This document shows, piece by piece, positions 44,549 through 53,520 of a DNA stretch of 64,000 nt (the first letter of the stretch is position 1; each line of letters opens with the position of its first letter). The notes beneath the pieces were generated by a model, which saw only the letters and a list, made by a program, of their open reading frames with translations, ran no database searches and was not told where the DNA came from. The position numbers and the translations under genes are program-made. Source of the DNA: Ilumatobacteraceae bacterium (GTDB lineage: Bacteria > Actinomycetota > Acidimicrobiia > Acidimicrobiales > Ilumatobacteraceae); NCBI GenBank assembly GCA_018401375.1, contig JAGYKR010000001.1, positions 124,001 through 188,000 of the forward strand. Reading direction: 5' to 3'.

Positions 44549-45343
44549 ATGGACCTTGAACTGCGTGGACGCTCGGTGTTGGTGGCTGGATCCTCAGGAG
44601 GTATCGGCTTTGCGATCGCATCAGCTTTCGTTTCTGAAGGCGCAAATGTTGCGATCTCGGGGCGGACTGCGCACACGGTGGACGAAGCCGCAGAACTGCT
44701 GCGTGAAACGGCTCCAACAGGGGTCGTAATCACTAGTCATGTTGGTGACATGACACGTTCAGAAGTGGTGGAGGCAGCTCTTGCTTCAGCAGAAGCGGAG
44801 ATCGGGCCGCTCTCATGTGTGGTTGCCAACGTCGGGATCGGCCGGGCACCGCTCGGATTTGAGGTTTCAGACGAAGACTGGGAGGCCGATCTTCGGCAAA
44901 ACCTCTTGGGCTCGATGTACCTAGCGCGAGCTGCGATGCGCACGATGACGAGCCGGACCGAAAGTGAGCGCTTGGCGAGCAGCATCATCTTCATCTCTTC
45001 AGTTGCGGGGGTGGAAGCGCTCGGGAGTCCCTTGACGTATGGGGCGTCAAAAGCAGCGTTGAACCATTCCTCGATGGCCCTCGCACGGCTCGCGGGTCGT
45101 CATCGAATCCGTGTCAACACCGTCGTACCCGGCAACATCATTTTCCCGGGAGGTTCGTGGGAGCGAAATGTTGCTGAGCGGCCAGAAGCCTGGGGGCGCT
45201 GGATCAACCGGGAGGTGGCTCTCCAGAGATTTGGTCGTCCAGATGAGATTGCTGACGCAGTGGTGTGGCTGGCATCACCACGGGCAAGTTTTGTGACTGG
45301 TGCATCAATCGTTGTTGATGGGGGTCAGCTGCGAAGTCTGTGA
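44549..45343 (+). CDS. Short-chain dehydrogenase/reductase
   Basis: The 264-residue protein has the SDR cofactor motif AGSSGGIGFAIA, the NVG strand end (VVANVGIGR), catalytic Ser in FISSVAG and the YGASK (Tyr-x-x-x-Lys) motif, ending VTGASIVVDGGQ. It is a classical NAD(P)-dependent oxidoreductase of unknown substrate. I chose ATG 44549 (MDLELRGRS); GTG 44537 is an alternative. The stop overlaps the longest frame of the sulfurtransferase gene. Confidence 0.92.
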   Translation: MDLELRGRSVLVAGSSGGIGFAIASAFVSEGANVAISGRTAHTVDEAAELLRETAPTGVVITSHVGDMTRSEVVEAALASAEAEIGPLSCVVANVGIGRAPLGFEVSDEDWEADLRQNLLGSMYLARAAMRTMTSRTESERLASSIIFISSVAGVEALGSPLTYGASKAALNHSSMALARLAGRHRIRVNTVVPGNIIFPGGSWERNVAERPEAWGRWINREVALQRFGRPDEIADAVVWLASPRASFVTGASIVVDGGQLRSL

Positions 45344-45387
45344 GTCGGTCAGGCCCATCAGAAGGTGTGGTGCCATCGGGAAGGGCG

Positions 45388-46317
45388 ATGAGCACGTGGC
45401 GTTACGATCTGGCTATGGGTCTGATCAGTTGTGAAGAGTTGGCTGCACGGATCAATGAGCCAGTCAACGATGATGCGGTTGCCGACCTCGTGATCTGCGA
45501 TGTTCGGTTTTCGCTCACTGACTATGAGCAGGGCCGGCGAGACTACGAACGTGCCCATCTTCCCGGTGCACGATACGTGGATCTTCATCTCGATCTGGCG
45601 GGTCATGACGGCAGCGAGGGCGGCCGGCATCCGTTGCCAAGCGTTGGTGCCTTCTGTCGTGTTGTGGACCGCCTTGGGATCACGGCCAGAACCGAGGTTG
45701 TGGCCTATGACGCTGCGGGTGGTGCGATGGCTGCGCGACTGTGGTGGATGTTGCAAGCCATTGGTCACCGAGGGGTAAAGGTGCTCGATGGGGGATGGCA
45801 GGCCTGGGTGGATCGTGGTTTGACCGTCACGAGCGATGTGCCCAGTGATGTGCCCAGTGATGTGCCCAGTGATGTACCGGCTGCTGCTGGGAGTCATGGG
45901 TTTCAGGTCCCAGACCGATGGCCCGGTGCGGTCGGTGTCAAAGAGGTGGAGGCTGTGGTGGCCCTCTCTGGTAGCCAGGATCGGCCACTGCTTATCGATG
46001 CTCGGGCCCCGGAGCGATTCCGTGGTGAGGTGGAACCATTAGATGCGAGAGCTGGCCACATACCAGGAGCGATAAATCTGTTTAGTGGCCGCAATCTCGG
46101 ACCAGATGGCCTGCATCGAAGCGTTGACGAGCTTGGCGAAATTTACTCTTCGCTGCTCGCAACCAACGAGGTGATCATGTACTGCGGAAGTGGCGTAGCG
46201 GCCTGCCACAACCTGTTGATGTTGCACCTCCTAGGTCACGATTCAGGGCGTCTGTATGCGGGATCGTGGAGCGATTGGTCTTCTGATCCGATGCGTCCCG
46301 GTGCGGTCGGCGAATAA
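45388..46317 (+). CDS. Thiosulfate/3-mercaptopyruvate sulfurtransferase with two rhodanese domains
   Basis: The 309-residue protein has two rhodanese domains. The first (LISCEELAARI, ICDVRF, VVAYDAAGGAMAARLWWML) is the structural domain. The second ends with the active-site loop MYCGSGVAACH, whose CGSGV form points to 3-mercaptopyruvate sulfurtransferase rather than thiosulfate use. The domains are joined by four SDVP repeats. The ATG at 45388 has a GGAAGG ribosome-binding site; 45415 is an alternative. Confidence 0.9.
   Translation: MSTWRYDLAMGLISCEELAARINEPVNDDAVADLVICDVRFSLTDYEQGRRDYERAHLPGARYVDLHLDLAGHDGSEGGRHPLPSVGAFCRVVDRLGITARTEVVAYDAAGGAMAARLWWMLQAIGHRGVKVLDGGWQAWVDRGLTVTSDVPSDVPSDVPSDVPAAAGSHGFQVPDRWPGAVGVKEVEAVVALSGSQDRPLLIDARAPERFRGEVEPLDARAGHIPGAINLFSGRNLGPDGLHRSVDELGEIYSSLLATNEVIMYCGSGVAACHNLLMLHLLGHDSGRLYAGSWSDWSSDPMRPGAVGE
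45832..45879 (+). repeat. 12-base in-frame tandem repeat (SDVP)
   Basis: Four 12-base units of AGTGATGTGCCC, the middle two identical and the outer two with one or two changes, encode SDVP repeats in the linker between the two rhodanese domains. Confidence 0.9.
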
Positions 46318-46381
46318 CTCGGTCTGACAGATGCGCCAGCTCCGGGGTGCCGGGGTCCGGCCCGAGGGTTACGGTGAGACA

Positions 46382-47599
46382 ATGAGATCCGTGGTGCATA
46401 TGGGGGATCTGTTCCAAAGAAGTGCAAACGCCAGGTCGGGTAGGTTCCTGCTTGCGACTGTGATCGGGTCACTCATGTTGATCGGACTGGTCTCAGCGGG
46501 CACAGTGCGAGGCCAGAACGCCGATCAGGTGTACGTGGTGTCGGTGAGTGGGGTGATTGATCTCGGCTTAGCTCCGTATCTTGAGCGCGCCCTCAACCTC
46601 GCTGCGGAGGCGGAGGCAGTCGGTGTGATCATCGAGATCGATACACCGGGCGGCCGTTTGGATGCCGTGATCCAGATGCGCGATTCGCTGTTGAATGCCA
46701 AGGTCCCGACCGTCGCTTTCATTAACACGACAGCGTTTTCCGCCGGGGCGTTAGTGGCAATCGCCTCCGAGCAGATGTACATGGCTCCAGGTGCGGTGAT
46801 CGGCGCAGCTACGCCGGTGATGGGCGGCACCGGGGAGGTCGCCGACGAAAAGACTGTCTCGGCGGTGCGCGGCCTGTTCAAATCCACGGCCGAGCGATTT
46901 GGTCGCGACCCGGTGGTGGCCGCAGCGATGGTGGATGTGGCGGTGGAGATTCCTGGGCTTGTGGCTGAAGGGGAGTTGCTGACGCTGACAGTCAACGAAG
47001 CGATCGAGGTTGGCTATACCGAGGGCGTGGTGGCGGATCGAGCCGAGTTGTTGCGAGTGCTCGGTTGGGAGACCGCCGAAGTGGTGGAGGTCTCGGAGAG
47101 CCTTGCGGAATCCTTGGTTCGATTGATCACCGGGTCGGTGTTAGCCGGATTGTTGCTGCTACTCGGTTTCGTGTTGATCATCGGGGACTTTGTCACCGAG
47201 GGATTCGGCCCTTTGGCGGTGCTCGGTGCGCTCGTGCTCGCCGTGTACTTCTGGGGGCATCTGCTGGCAGGTCTCGCCGGATGGGAGGATGTGGCTCTTG
47301 TGGTCCTCGGAATTGCCTTGGTGGCGGTGGAACTCTTTGTGTTGCCTGGTTTTGGGATCGCAGGAATCGCTGGGTTTTTGGCCATTGCTGCCGGGGCGTT
47401 TTTGTCGATGACCACCCGCAACTGGGAGTTTGCCACCGCCGATGAACTGTGGGGGTCGGGGGTGCGGGTGGCCATCACCATGACGGTGGCGTTGGTGGTG
47501 TTGGTTGTGGTGTTGGTGCGGGTCGGACGCCGAGGAGGACCGGGGTGGTTGACACTGACCTCATCTGGTCCCGCCGAGTCCCGTGACCCCAAGGTCTAA
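46382..47599 (+). CDS. NfeD family membrane protease, without the C-terminal OB domain
   Basis: The 405-residue protein has a signal/anchor segment (ATVIGSLMLIGLVSAG), a ClpP-like serine protease domain (IEIDTPGGRLDAVIQM, nucleophile in TAFSAGALVAIA, GAVIGAATPV) and four or five C-terminal membrane segments (about 235-375). Full-length NfeD proteins end in an OB-fold after these segments; here only a short Arg/Gly/Ser tail remains. It sits 43 bases before a flotillin-like gene, the typical NfeD/flotillin pairing linked to membrane microdomains. ATG 46382 is the likely start. Confidence 0.88.
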   Translation: MRSVVHMGDLFQRSANARSGRFLLATVIGSLMLIGLVSAGTVRGQNADQVYVVSVSGVIDLGLAPYLERALNLAAEAEAVGVIIEIDTPGGRLDAVIQMRDSLLNAKVPTVAFINTTAFSAGALVAIASEQMYMAPGAVIGAATPVMGGTGEVADEKTVSAVRGLFKSTAERFGRDPVVAAAMVDVAVEIPGLVAEGELLTLTVNEAIEVGYTEGVVADRAELLRVLGWETAEVVEVSESLAESLVRLITGSVLAGLLLLLGFVLIIGDFVTEGFGPLAVLGALVLAVYFWGHLLAGLAGWEDVALVVLGIALVAVELFVLPGFGIAGIAGFLAIAAGAFLSMTTRNWEFATADELWGSGVRVAITMTVALVVLVVVLVRVGRRGGPGWLTLTSSGPAESRDPKV

Positions 47600-47642
47600 A
47601 AAGGGCGCTACGGTCCGTGGGGAACAGATGGAGGTCTGATCG

Positions 47643-48584
47643 ATGAATCCAGGTTCTTTCGCACTAGTGGTTTTCGCCGTGATTGTGGCGGTGGTCGTGA
47701 TGTTGCTCCTCTATTTCGTGCCGCTTGGCTTGTGGGTGACAGCGATCTTTTCGGGGGTGCGCGTCAAGATCGGAACGTTGATTGGGATGCGCTTGCGCAA
47801 GGTGGTTCCGAGTGCGATCGTGCGTCCGTTGATCTCGGCCACGAAGGCGGGAATTGATCTCGATATCGGTCAGATGGAAGCCCATTTTCTCGCCGGAGGA
47901 GATGTGGATCGGGTGGTCAAGGCCTTGATCTCGGCCGATCGAGCGAACATCGATCTGCCGTGGAAGCGAGCTACTGCGATCGATTTGGCTGGTCGCAATG
48001 TCCTTGAGGCTGTACAGATGAGCGTGAACCCGCGGGTCATCGACACGCCCCGGGTGGCAGCTGTAGCCAAAGATGGCATCCAAGTGGTGGCGGTGGCTCG
48101 GGTGACGGTGCGGGCCAACATCGACCGTTTGGTGGGTGGTGCAGGCGAGGAGACCATCATCGCTCGGGTCGGTGAGGGCACAGTGTCGAGCATCGGTTCG
48201 GCGGATTCCCACAAATGGGTGCTGGAGAATCCTGATGCGATCTCCACAAGGGTCCTTGAACGGGGCCTCGATCAAGGTACAGCGTTTGAGATTTTGTCTA
48301 TCGATATCGCTGATGTGGACATCGGACGCAATGTTGGCGCTGAACTACAGATGGCTCAGGCCGAGGCCGACAAGAACATCGCTCAGGCCCGGGCTGAGGA
48401 GCGCCGTGCGATGGCGGTGGCCGAGGAGCAAGAGATGCGGGCCAAGGTGACCGCTGCCGAGGCTGAGGTGCCGCTCGCGCTCGCTGAATCATTGCGCAGC
48501 GGGAATCTTGGTGTGATGGATTACTACCGGATGCAAAACGTGCAGGCCGATACCGAGATGCGTACATCGATCGCTGATGGCTGA
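47643..48584 (+). CDS. floA: Flotillin-like protein FloA
   Basis: The 313-residue protein has an N-terminal membrane hairpin ([24 protein letters not shown]) and the UPF0365/FloA sequence ([29 protein letters not shown]-like [16 protein letters not shown]) and a C-terminal helical region rich in Ala and Glu ([23 protein letters not shown]). FloA organises membrane microdomains. It follows NfeD and overlaps the next small gene by 8 bases, so three genes are coupled. Confidence 0.94.
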   Translation: MNPGSFALVVFAVIVAVVVMLLLYFVPLGLWVTAIFSGVRVKIGTLIGMRLRKVVPSAIVRPLISATKAGIDLDIGQMEAHFLAGGDVDRVVKALISADRANIDLPWKRATAIDLAGRNVLEAVQMSVNPRVIDTPRVAAVAKDGIQVVAVARVTVRANIDRLVGGAGEETIIARVGEGTVSSIGSADSHKWVLENPDAISTRVLERGLDQGTAFEILSIDIADVDIGRNVGAELQMAQAEADKNIAQARAEERRAMAVAEEQEMRAKVTAAEAEVPLALAESLRSGNLGVMDYYRMQNVQADTEMRTSIADG

Positions 48585-48939
48585 ACGAAGAGACGCTCGA
48601 CAACGGCCGCCTCGTCGAGGGCCTACCGAGGGCGTCTCTACGGCGAGTCAGTTACCTCAGCAGCGTCGGGATCAGATCGGATCAGTGAGGTCCCGCCCAG
48701 CTAAATCTCGGGTACCCCACACCAGCATCACGGCACCCTCGAGTCCTGTTGTGCCCGCACAACCTGCGACTCCGTCCCCGTCTCCGTCCCCGTCCCCGAC
48801 TCCGTCTGGATCGGGATCATCGATCGGCTCGTTGAAAGAGATGTTGCGCGACCCGGTGGCGAGGCAGCGGGCCATCTTGATTCGCGAGATTCTCGGACCG
48901 CCGGTCTCATTGCGTCAAGACCGAGATTTCCCAGCGTGA
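48577..48939 (+). CDS. Small Pro/Ser-rich protein coupled to floA
   Basis: The 120-residue product begins inside the floA stop region (ATGGCTGA) and ends overlapping the next gene (GTGA), so it is probably translated. It is basic and Pro/Ser-rich through residue 80, including a [17 protein letters not shown] stretch from tandem hexamers, and ends with a possibly helical, hydrophobic-charged element ([21 protein letters not shown]). I do not recognise a family; the C-terminal helix may dock on FloA or NfeD. Confidence 0.65.
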   Translation: MAERRDARQRPPRRGPTEGVSTASQLPQQRRDQIGSVRSRPAKSRVPHTSITAPSSPVVPAQPATPSPSPSPSPTPSGSGSSIGSLKEMLRDPVARQRAILIREILGPPVSLRQDRDFPA

Positions 48940-49808
48940 CAGCACTGCGTCCGATCGAGGACCGGGTGACCGTCGAATCCGGTCTGTCACTGCGCACGCT
49001 GACGTGGGGTGAGCCTCGCAGCGATCAACCCTCCTTGTTGCTCGTTCACGGTCTCGCGTCTAACGCCCATTTGTGGGACGGGGTGGGAGCGGCCCTCGTG
49101 GAACGAGGTAGGCACGCCATCGCCGTGGATTTGCGAGGTCATGGACACAGTGATCGTCCTGATCACGGGTACGGGTTTGATCGGATCATTGAGGACCTCC
49201 GTCTGGTGATCGCCCATCACGGTGTGGACCGGCCGCTGGCTGTGGGCCAATCATGGGGTGGCAATCTCGTGGTGGAGTTGGGGTGGGCTCATCCAGATTT
49301 GATCGCTGGTGTGGTGGCCGTGGATGGCGGCCTGATCGAACTTGCGGGACGTTTTGCGAAATGGGAGGACTGTGCGGAGGCCTTGCGTCCGCCACGGTTG
49401 GCCGGGACACCGAAAGCCGAATTTGAGGCTCGAATCCGGGCGATGCACGCCGATTGGCCAGAGACCGGAATCCAGGGGGTGATGGCCTGTTTTGAGGTGG
49501 ACGATCAGCAACGGATCCATCCGCGCCTGACCTTGGAACGACATCTGATGATTCTGAGATCGCTATGGGAACACCGTCCCTTTGAGCGCTTCACGTCCAT
49601 CGAGCGGTCGGTGATGTTCGTGCTGGCAGATTCCGGCGATGTGGCGTGGACGGCCAATAAAGAACAGGCGGCCGAGCGGGCAATCGCGACGCTTCGCCGC
49701 GGTCGAGTGGAATGGTTTCGTCCCGCCCACCATGATGTGCATGCCCAGTATCCCGAAGCGCTCACCGACTTGTTGTTGCGGACATGGTCGGAGGGGTTCT
49801 TCCACTAA
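48936..49808 (+). CDS. Alpha/beta hydrolase
   Basis: The 290-residue protein has LLVHGLASNAHLWDGVG (oxyanion region), VDLRGHGHSDRP, nucleophile motif GQSWGGNL, and a late catalytic His in PAHHDVHAQYPE. It is a cytoplasmic hydrolase of the epoxide-hydrolase/haloperoxidase-like branch; the substrate is unknown. GTG 48936 overlaps the stop of the Pro-rich gene, placing it at the end of the nfeD-floA unit. Confidence 0.88.
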   Translation: MTALRPIEDRVTVESGLSLRTLTWGEPRSDQPSLLLVHGLASNAHLWDGVGAALVERGRHAIAVDLRGHGHSDRPDHGYGFDRIIEDLRLVIAHHGVDRPLAVGQSWGGNLVVELGWAHPDLIAGVVAVDGGLIELAGRFAKWEDCAEALRPPRLAGTPKAEFEARIRAMHADWPETGIQGVMACFEVDDQQRIHPRLTLERHLMILRSLWEHRPFERFTSIERSVMFVLADSGDVAWTANKEQAAERAIATLRRGRVEWFRPAHHDVHAQYPEALTDLLLRTWSEGFFH

Positions 49809-49885
49809 GAGGTGTGGCTCCTAGGTCCTATGCCGGTGAATGACGCAATCTGATGAGTATCGAAGAGAGTTGAAGAGAGTTAGTA

Positions 49886-51238
49886 ATGGTGGATGTCCCA
49901 AGATTTATGACGATCATGGGTTCGGGGGAGACCGCCCCGACCATGATGAAGGTCCATCGAGACCTGATTGCTGCACTGAGCGCGCAACTGAGCCATCGGC
50001 CCCGCGCTGTCGTGCTCGACACGCCCTATGGGTTTCAAGAAAACGCCCCAGAGCTGGCGGTTCGCGCCCAGGACTATTTCGCTAAGAGCGTCGGCCATGC
50101 CATTGAGGTGGCCGGTTTGCAGCGACTCCAAGGTGCCGATCCGGTGATGATTGAACAAGGTCTCACCCGGGTGCGTCGTGCGGATTACCTATTCGCTGGC
50201 CCGGGGAGTCCGACCTATGCGTTGCGTCAGTGGGCAGGATCGGCGTTGGCGGAGTTAATCAAAGAGAAGTTGCGGACTGGTGGGGCGGTGACCTTTGCGT
50301 CAGCGGCAGCCTTGACGCTCGGTCGGGTCACCGTGCCGGTTTATGAGATCTACAAGGTGGGTGCCGAACCGGTCTGGCTCGAAGGTCTCGATCTGTTGAG
50401 CGTGGCGAACCTCCCGGTGGCCGTGATCCCGCACTATGACAATGCTGAAGGTGGTCATCACGACACCCGGTTCTGTTACCTCGGGGAACGGCGTTTGGCG
50501 ATGCTGGAGGAGTCTTTGCCCGACGGGGTGCATGTACTCGGGGTGGATGAGCACACCGGGGTGATCCTCAATCTCGAGGAAGACACTGCGACCGTGGTTG
50601 GCAACGGTTCAATCACGGTTCGGGTGTCGGGACACTCACGCACATACCCAACAGGCACAGTGCTCCCGATCGATGCGTTGCGCGACCCATCCTTGGACGC
50701 CCCGCTCGGCTCCCGTGGAGCAGCGTCGGGAAGTGGAGCCACCGAGGCTCGCACTGCTGCAGCGTCGGAGTCCTCCCTCCACCCGGTGACCGGGTCTCCT
50801 ACTGATTCTTCCGTTGACCTTTCGCTCGGTGCTGCTACCGATCGTGCGGTAGCGGAGTTCGATCGATCTCTCGCTACCGGTGACGCCGAGGGTGCAGTGC
50901 GCGCCGTATTGGCGCTCGAAGATGCGATGACCGCATGGTCGGTGGACACCTTACAAAGCGACGAAAGTGATCGTGCCCGTGCTGCGTTGCGATCCATGAT
51001 CCTGCGCCTCGGTACCGCTGCGGTTGGTGGACTGAAAGATCCTTCTGAGGTGCATGGCCCGATGATCGAACTGATCATGAAACTGCGCGCTGAGGTCCGT
51101 GACGCGAAGAACTTTGAGCTGTCCGATCTGATCAGAGATGGCCTCGCCGAACGCGGCGTTGAGGTGCGTGACTCCCGAGACGGAGCGACGTGGATCTGGA
51201 ATACCGGGTCTACAGCACCGGGTTTGAGTGATCTTTAG
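49886..51238 (+). CDS. Peptidase S51-like protein fused to a CysRS-type C-terminal domain
   Basis: The 450-residue protein has two parts. Residues 1 to about 260 form a type 1 glutamine amidotransferase-like/peptidase S51 fold ([38 protein letters not shown], nucleophile-elbow-like [28 protein letters not shown]). After a Ser/Ala-rich linker (about 265-320) comes a helical domain whose end ([36 protein letters not shown]) is like the C-terminal anticodon-binding domain of cysteinyl-tRNA synthetase. The combination suggests action on a tRNA- or cysteine-linked substrate, but that is speculative. Its TAG overlaps the guaB stop. Confidence 0.85.
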   Translation: MVDVPRFMTIMGSGETAPTMMKVHRDLIAALSAQLSHRPRAVVLDTPYGFQENAPELAVRAQDYFAKSVGHAIEVAGLQRLQGADPVMIEQGLTRVRRADYLFAGPGSPTYALRQWAGSALAELIKEKLRTGGAVTFASAAALTLGRVTVPVYEIYKVGAEPVWLEGLDLLSVANLPVAVIPHYDNAEGGHHDTRFCYLGERRLAMLEESLPDGVHVLGVDEHTGVILNLEEDTATVVGNGSITVRVSGHSRTYPTGTVLPIDALRDPSLDAPLGSRGAASGSGATEARTAAASESSLHPVTGSPTDSSVDLSLGAATDRAVAEFDRSLATGDAEGAVRAVLALEDAMTAWSVDTLQSDESDRARAALRSMILRLGTAAVGGLKDPSEVHGPMIELIMKLRAEVRDAKNFELSDLIRDGLAERGVEVRDSRDGATWIWNTGSTAPGLSDL

Positions 51239-52815
51239 CTGCGTTGGTAGTTCGGGGCTTCACGAGTGATCACCACATCATGGGGGTGGCTCTCTGTGCT
51301 GCCGGCCTCGGTGACGCGCATGAACCGGGATGCCAAGCGTAAATCTTCGAGGTGGGCAGCGCCGGCGTAACCCATACCACTGCGGAGGCCACCGACGAGT
51401 TGGTAGACCACGTCACCTAGCGGCCCGGCGTAAGGAACCCGGCCTTCGATTCCCTCAGGGACCAGTTTGTTCGAGCGCTCACGGGTACCGACACCCTCAT
51501 CGCCGCCTCGATCAGAGTTGTTGCTGCGATCAGCAGGATTTCCGCCGTTACTTTGCGCCGTGGCATAACGGTCCGAGCCGTGGCCTGCCATCGCCCCGAG
51601 TGACCCCATCCCGCGGTAGGACTTGAAGCGCCGACCTTCGAAGAGTTCTGTTTCTCCGGGACTTTCCTCGGTGCCACCGAGTAGGGACCCCACCATTACC
51701 GTGCCGGCCCCGGCAGCGATCGCTTTGACGATGTCGCCGGAATAGGCGATGCCGCCGTCAGCGATGACCGGGATTCCGCGTTGGCGGGCCCGGGAGGCGG
51801 TGAAATAGATGGCCGATAGTTGCGGCATCCCGGCCCCACTGATGACCCGGGTGGTGCAGATCGATCCGGCTCCCACCCCTACTTTTATGGCATCGGCACC
51901 CGCATCGACGAGGGCGTCCACACCCTCTTCGGTGACCACGTTGCCCGCTGTGACCGGCAGATCTGGCCAGGCCGCTTTGATGCGGCGCACAGCGTTCACC
52001 ACCCCGGCGGAATGACCGTGAGCCGTGTCGATCGCAACAACATCAACACCGACCGCCACGAGAGCCTCAACACGGGACTCAAGCTCGTCGCCCACTCCGA
52101 CCGCCGCTCCGCATCGCAGACGTCCGGCTGGGTCAGCAGTGGCGAAAGGGTACTGCAACTGCTTTTGGATGTCCTTGACGGTGATCAAACCAACGAGCAC
52201 ATTGTTGGCATCCACGAGTGGCAGCTTTTCGATCCGGTAGGTCTGCAGGATCTTTTTTGCTTCAGTCAATGTGGTGCCCACCTCGGCGGTGATCAGACGT
52301 TCGCTCACCATGAAATCACGCACTGGTCGGACCCGGTCGGTGGCGGTGCAGAAACGAAGGTCGCGATTTGTGCAGATACCGATCAGCAGGCCGGTCGAAT
52401 CGGTGATCGGGACCCCCGAGAAGCGGTAGCGGGCCATCAGATCCATCACCTCGGCCACGGTGGCCTCAGGGCCAAGGGTGACCGGATCGGTGATCATTCC
52501 GCTTTGGGAGCGTTTGACCTTGCGGACCTCCGCAGCCTGATCAGCAATCGTCATATTGCGATGGATAATCCCGATCCCACCATGGCGGGCCATCGCGATC
52601 GCCATCCGACTTTCGGTGACTCGGTCCATGGCCGCCGAAACGATGGGTATCGCAAGTTGAATCTGCGGGGTAAACCAAGAACTGACGTCCACTTGATCGG
52701 GAAGGACTTCGGAGTAGCCGGGGATGATCACCACATCGTTAAAGGTCAGCGCCTCAAATCGATCAAAGATCTGAGCGTGATAGGGGTTCGTTGGGGACTG
52801 GGGTGTGGTGGTCAC
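51235..52815 (-). CDS. guaB: Inosine-5'-monophosphate dehydrogenase
   Basis: The 526-residue protein has the TIM barrel interrupted by two CBS domains ([36 protein letters not shown]), the catalytic loop [17 protein letters not shown] with the active Cys, [17 protein letters not shown] and the flap [13 protein letters not shown]. It commits IMP to GMP synthesis. A flexible insert of about 30 residues ([19 protein letters not shown]) precedes the flap arginine. The start is GTG 52815, overlapping the purN stop (GTGA). Confidence 0.96.
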   Translation of the reverse strand: MTTTPQSPTNPYHAQIFDRFEALTFNDVVIIPGYSEVLPDQVDVSSWFTPQIQLAIPIVSAAMDRVTESRMAIAMARHGGIGIIHRNMTIADQAAEVRKVKRSQSGMITDPVTLGPEATVAEVMDLMARYRFSGVPITDSTGLLIGICTNRDLRFCTATDRVRPVRDFMVSERLITAEVGTTLTEAKKILQTYRIEKLPLVDANNVLVGLITVKDIQKQLQYPFATADPAGRLRCGAAVGVGDELESRVEALVAVGVDVVAIDTAHGHSAGVVNAVRRIKAAWPDLPVTAGNVVTEEGVDALVDAGADAIKVGVGAGSICTTRVISGAGMPQLSAIYFTASRARQRGIPVIADGGIAYSGDIVKAIAAGAGTVMVGSLLGGTEESPGETELFEGRRFKSYRGMGSLGAMAGHGSDRYATAQSNGGNPADRSNNSDRGGDEGVGTRERSNKLVPEGIEGRVPYAGPLGDVVYQLVGGLRSGMGYAGAAHLEDLRLASRFMRVTEAGSTESHPHDVVITREAPNYQRS

Positions 52816-53417
52816 GGGAGACTCCCTCGGGGTGGGCGATAGCGGGCGATGGTGGCGGGCAGGAGAGTGTGTTCAGCGGCGTGCATCCGAGCCTGAAAGC
52901 TGCAGAGATCGTCACTGTCAAGGATCGGCACCTCGACGCTGGCGAGAACGGGGCCGTCATCGACGCCTTCGTCGGGAACGAGATGGATCATCACTCCGCT
53001 GCGGTCACGTTCCCCGGACAGATACTGCTCCCATGCCCGTTCGATGGCGTTAATCCCGGGCAGTTCGGTGGGAAGGGCGGGATGGATGTTGAGCACTCGT
53101 TCAGGGAACCTGCCCAAGAACTTCATCGATAACAGGCGCATCCACCCAGCGAGGACCACGAGATCACAGGTGTATTCAGCGACCAGATCGGCCAGTCTTG
53201 TGTCGTAGCTGTGACGTGGCTCCGCGGTGATGACCGGTAGGTGATGGGCGGTGATGCCTGCCTTGTGCGCACGTGTGAGAGCGAAAGCATCGCCACGATC
53301 AGAAATCACCGCAGCGATGACACAGTCCAGCGATCCGGCATCGATCGCGTCGATCAGGGCCTGCAGGTTGGTGCCACCACCTGAGGCCAAGACCACGAGG
53401 CGCACCTTGGACTCCAT
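52812..53417 (-). CDS. purN: Phosphoribosylglycinamide formyltransferase
   Basis: The 201-residue protein has the phosphate-binding [14 protein letters not shown], the catalytic Asn-His-Asp set in [14 protein letters not shown] and [17 protein letters not shown], and [10 protein letters not shown]. It transfers formyl from 10-formyl-THF to GAR, the third step of purine synthesis. It is translationally coupled to guaB. A TACCGT hexamer lies 6 bases before the ATG, and the shared pur motif lies 44 bases before it. Confidence 0.96.
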   Translation of the reverse strand: MESKVRLVVLASGGGTNLQALIDAIDAGSLDCVIAAVISDRGDAFALTRAHKAGITAHHLPVITAEPRHSYDTRLADLVAEYTCDLVVLAGWMRLLSMKFLGRFPERVLNIHPALPTELPGINAIERAWEQYLSGERDRSGVMIHLVPDEGVDDGPVLASVEVPILDSDDLCSFQARMHAAEHTLLPATIARYRPPRGSLP

Positions 53418-53461
53418 AACTGGACGGTAGGTGGCTACGCCCCGCCCCGCAGTCCACCTGA

Positions 53462-53473
53462 ACGAAAAGTCAA
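53462..53473. promoter_or_regulatory. Shared pur motif, copy 1 (purN/purK divergent region)
   Basis: ACGAAAAGTCAA (complement TTGACTTTTCGT) lies 44 bases upstream of the purN ATG and 47 bases upstream of the purK GTG. The identical 12-mer lies 44 bases upstream of purL. It is too far from the -10 hexamers to be a -35 element, so a regulator site is likely. Confidence 0.55.
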
Positions 53474-53508
53474 CGCTGAGATGTGATCGGCACCGCCGCG
53501 GGGACGGA

Positions 53509-53514
53509 TACGGT
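53509..53514 (+). promoter_or_regulatory. Candidate leaderless -10 element of purK
   Basis: TACGGT ends 6 bases before GTG 53521. It supports both this start codon and transcription beginning at or next to it. Confidence 0.4.
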
Positions 53515-53520
53515 CCAGTC

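Noticed and set aside
45832-45879. Tandem repeats considered as a small CRISPR array or transposon end
   Set aside because: Units are 12 bases with no spacers and remain in the reading frame of a conserved enzyme; no cas gene or transposase is present.
51820-52842. 340-residue plus-strand frame
   Set aside because: Antisense to guaB, which has all its catalytic motifs on the other strand.
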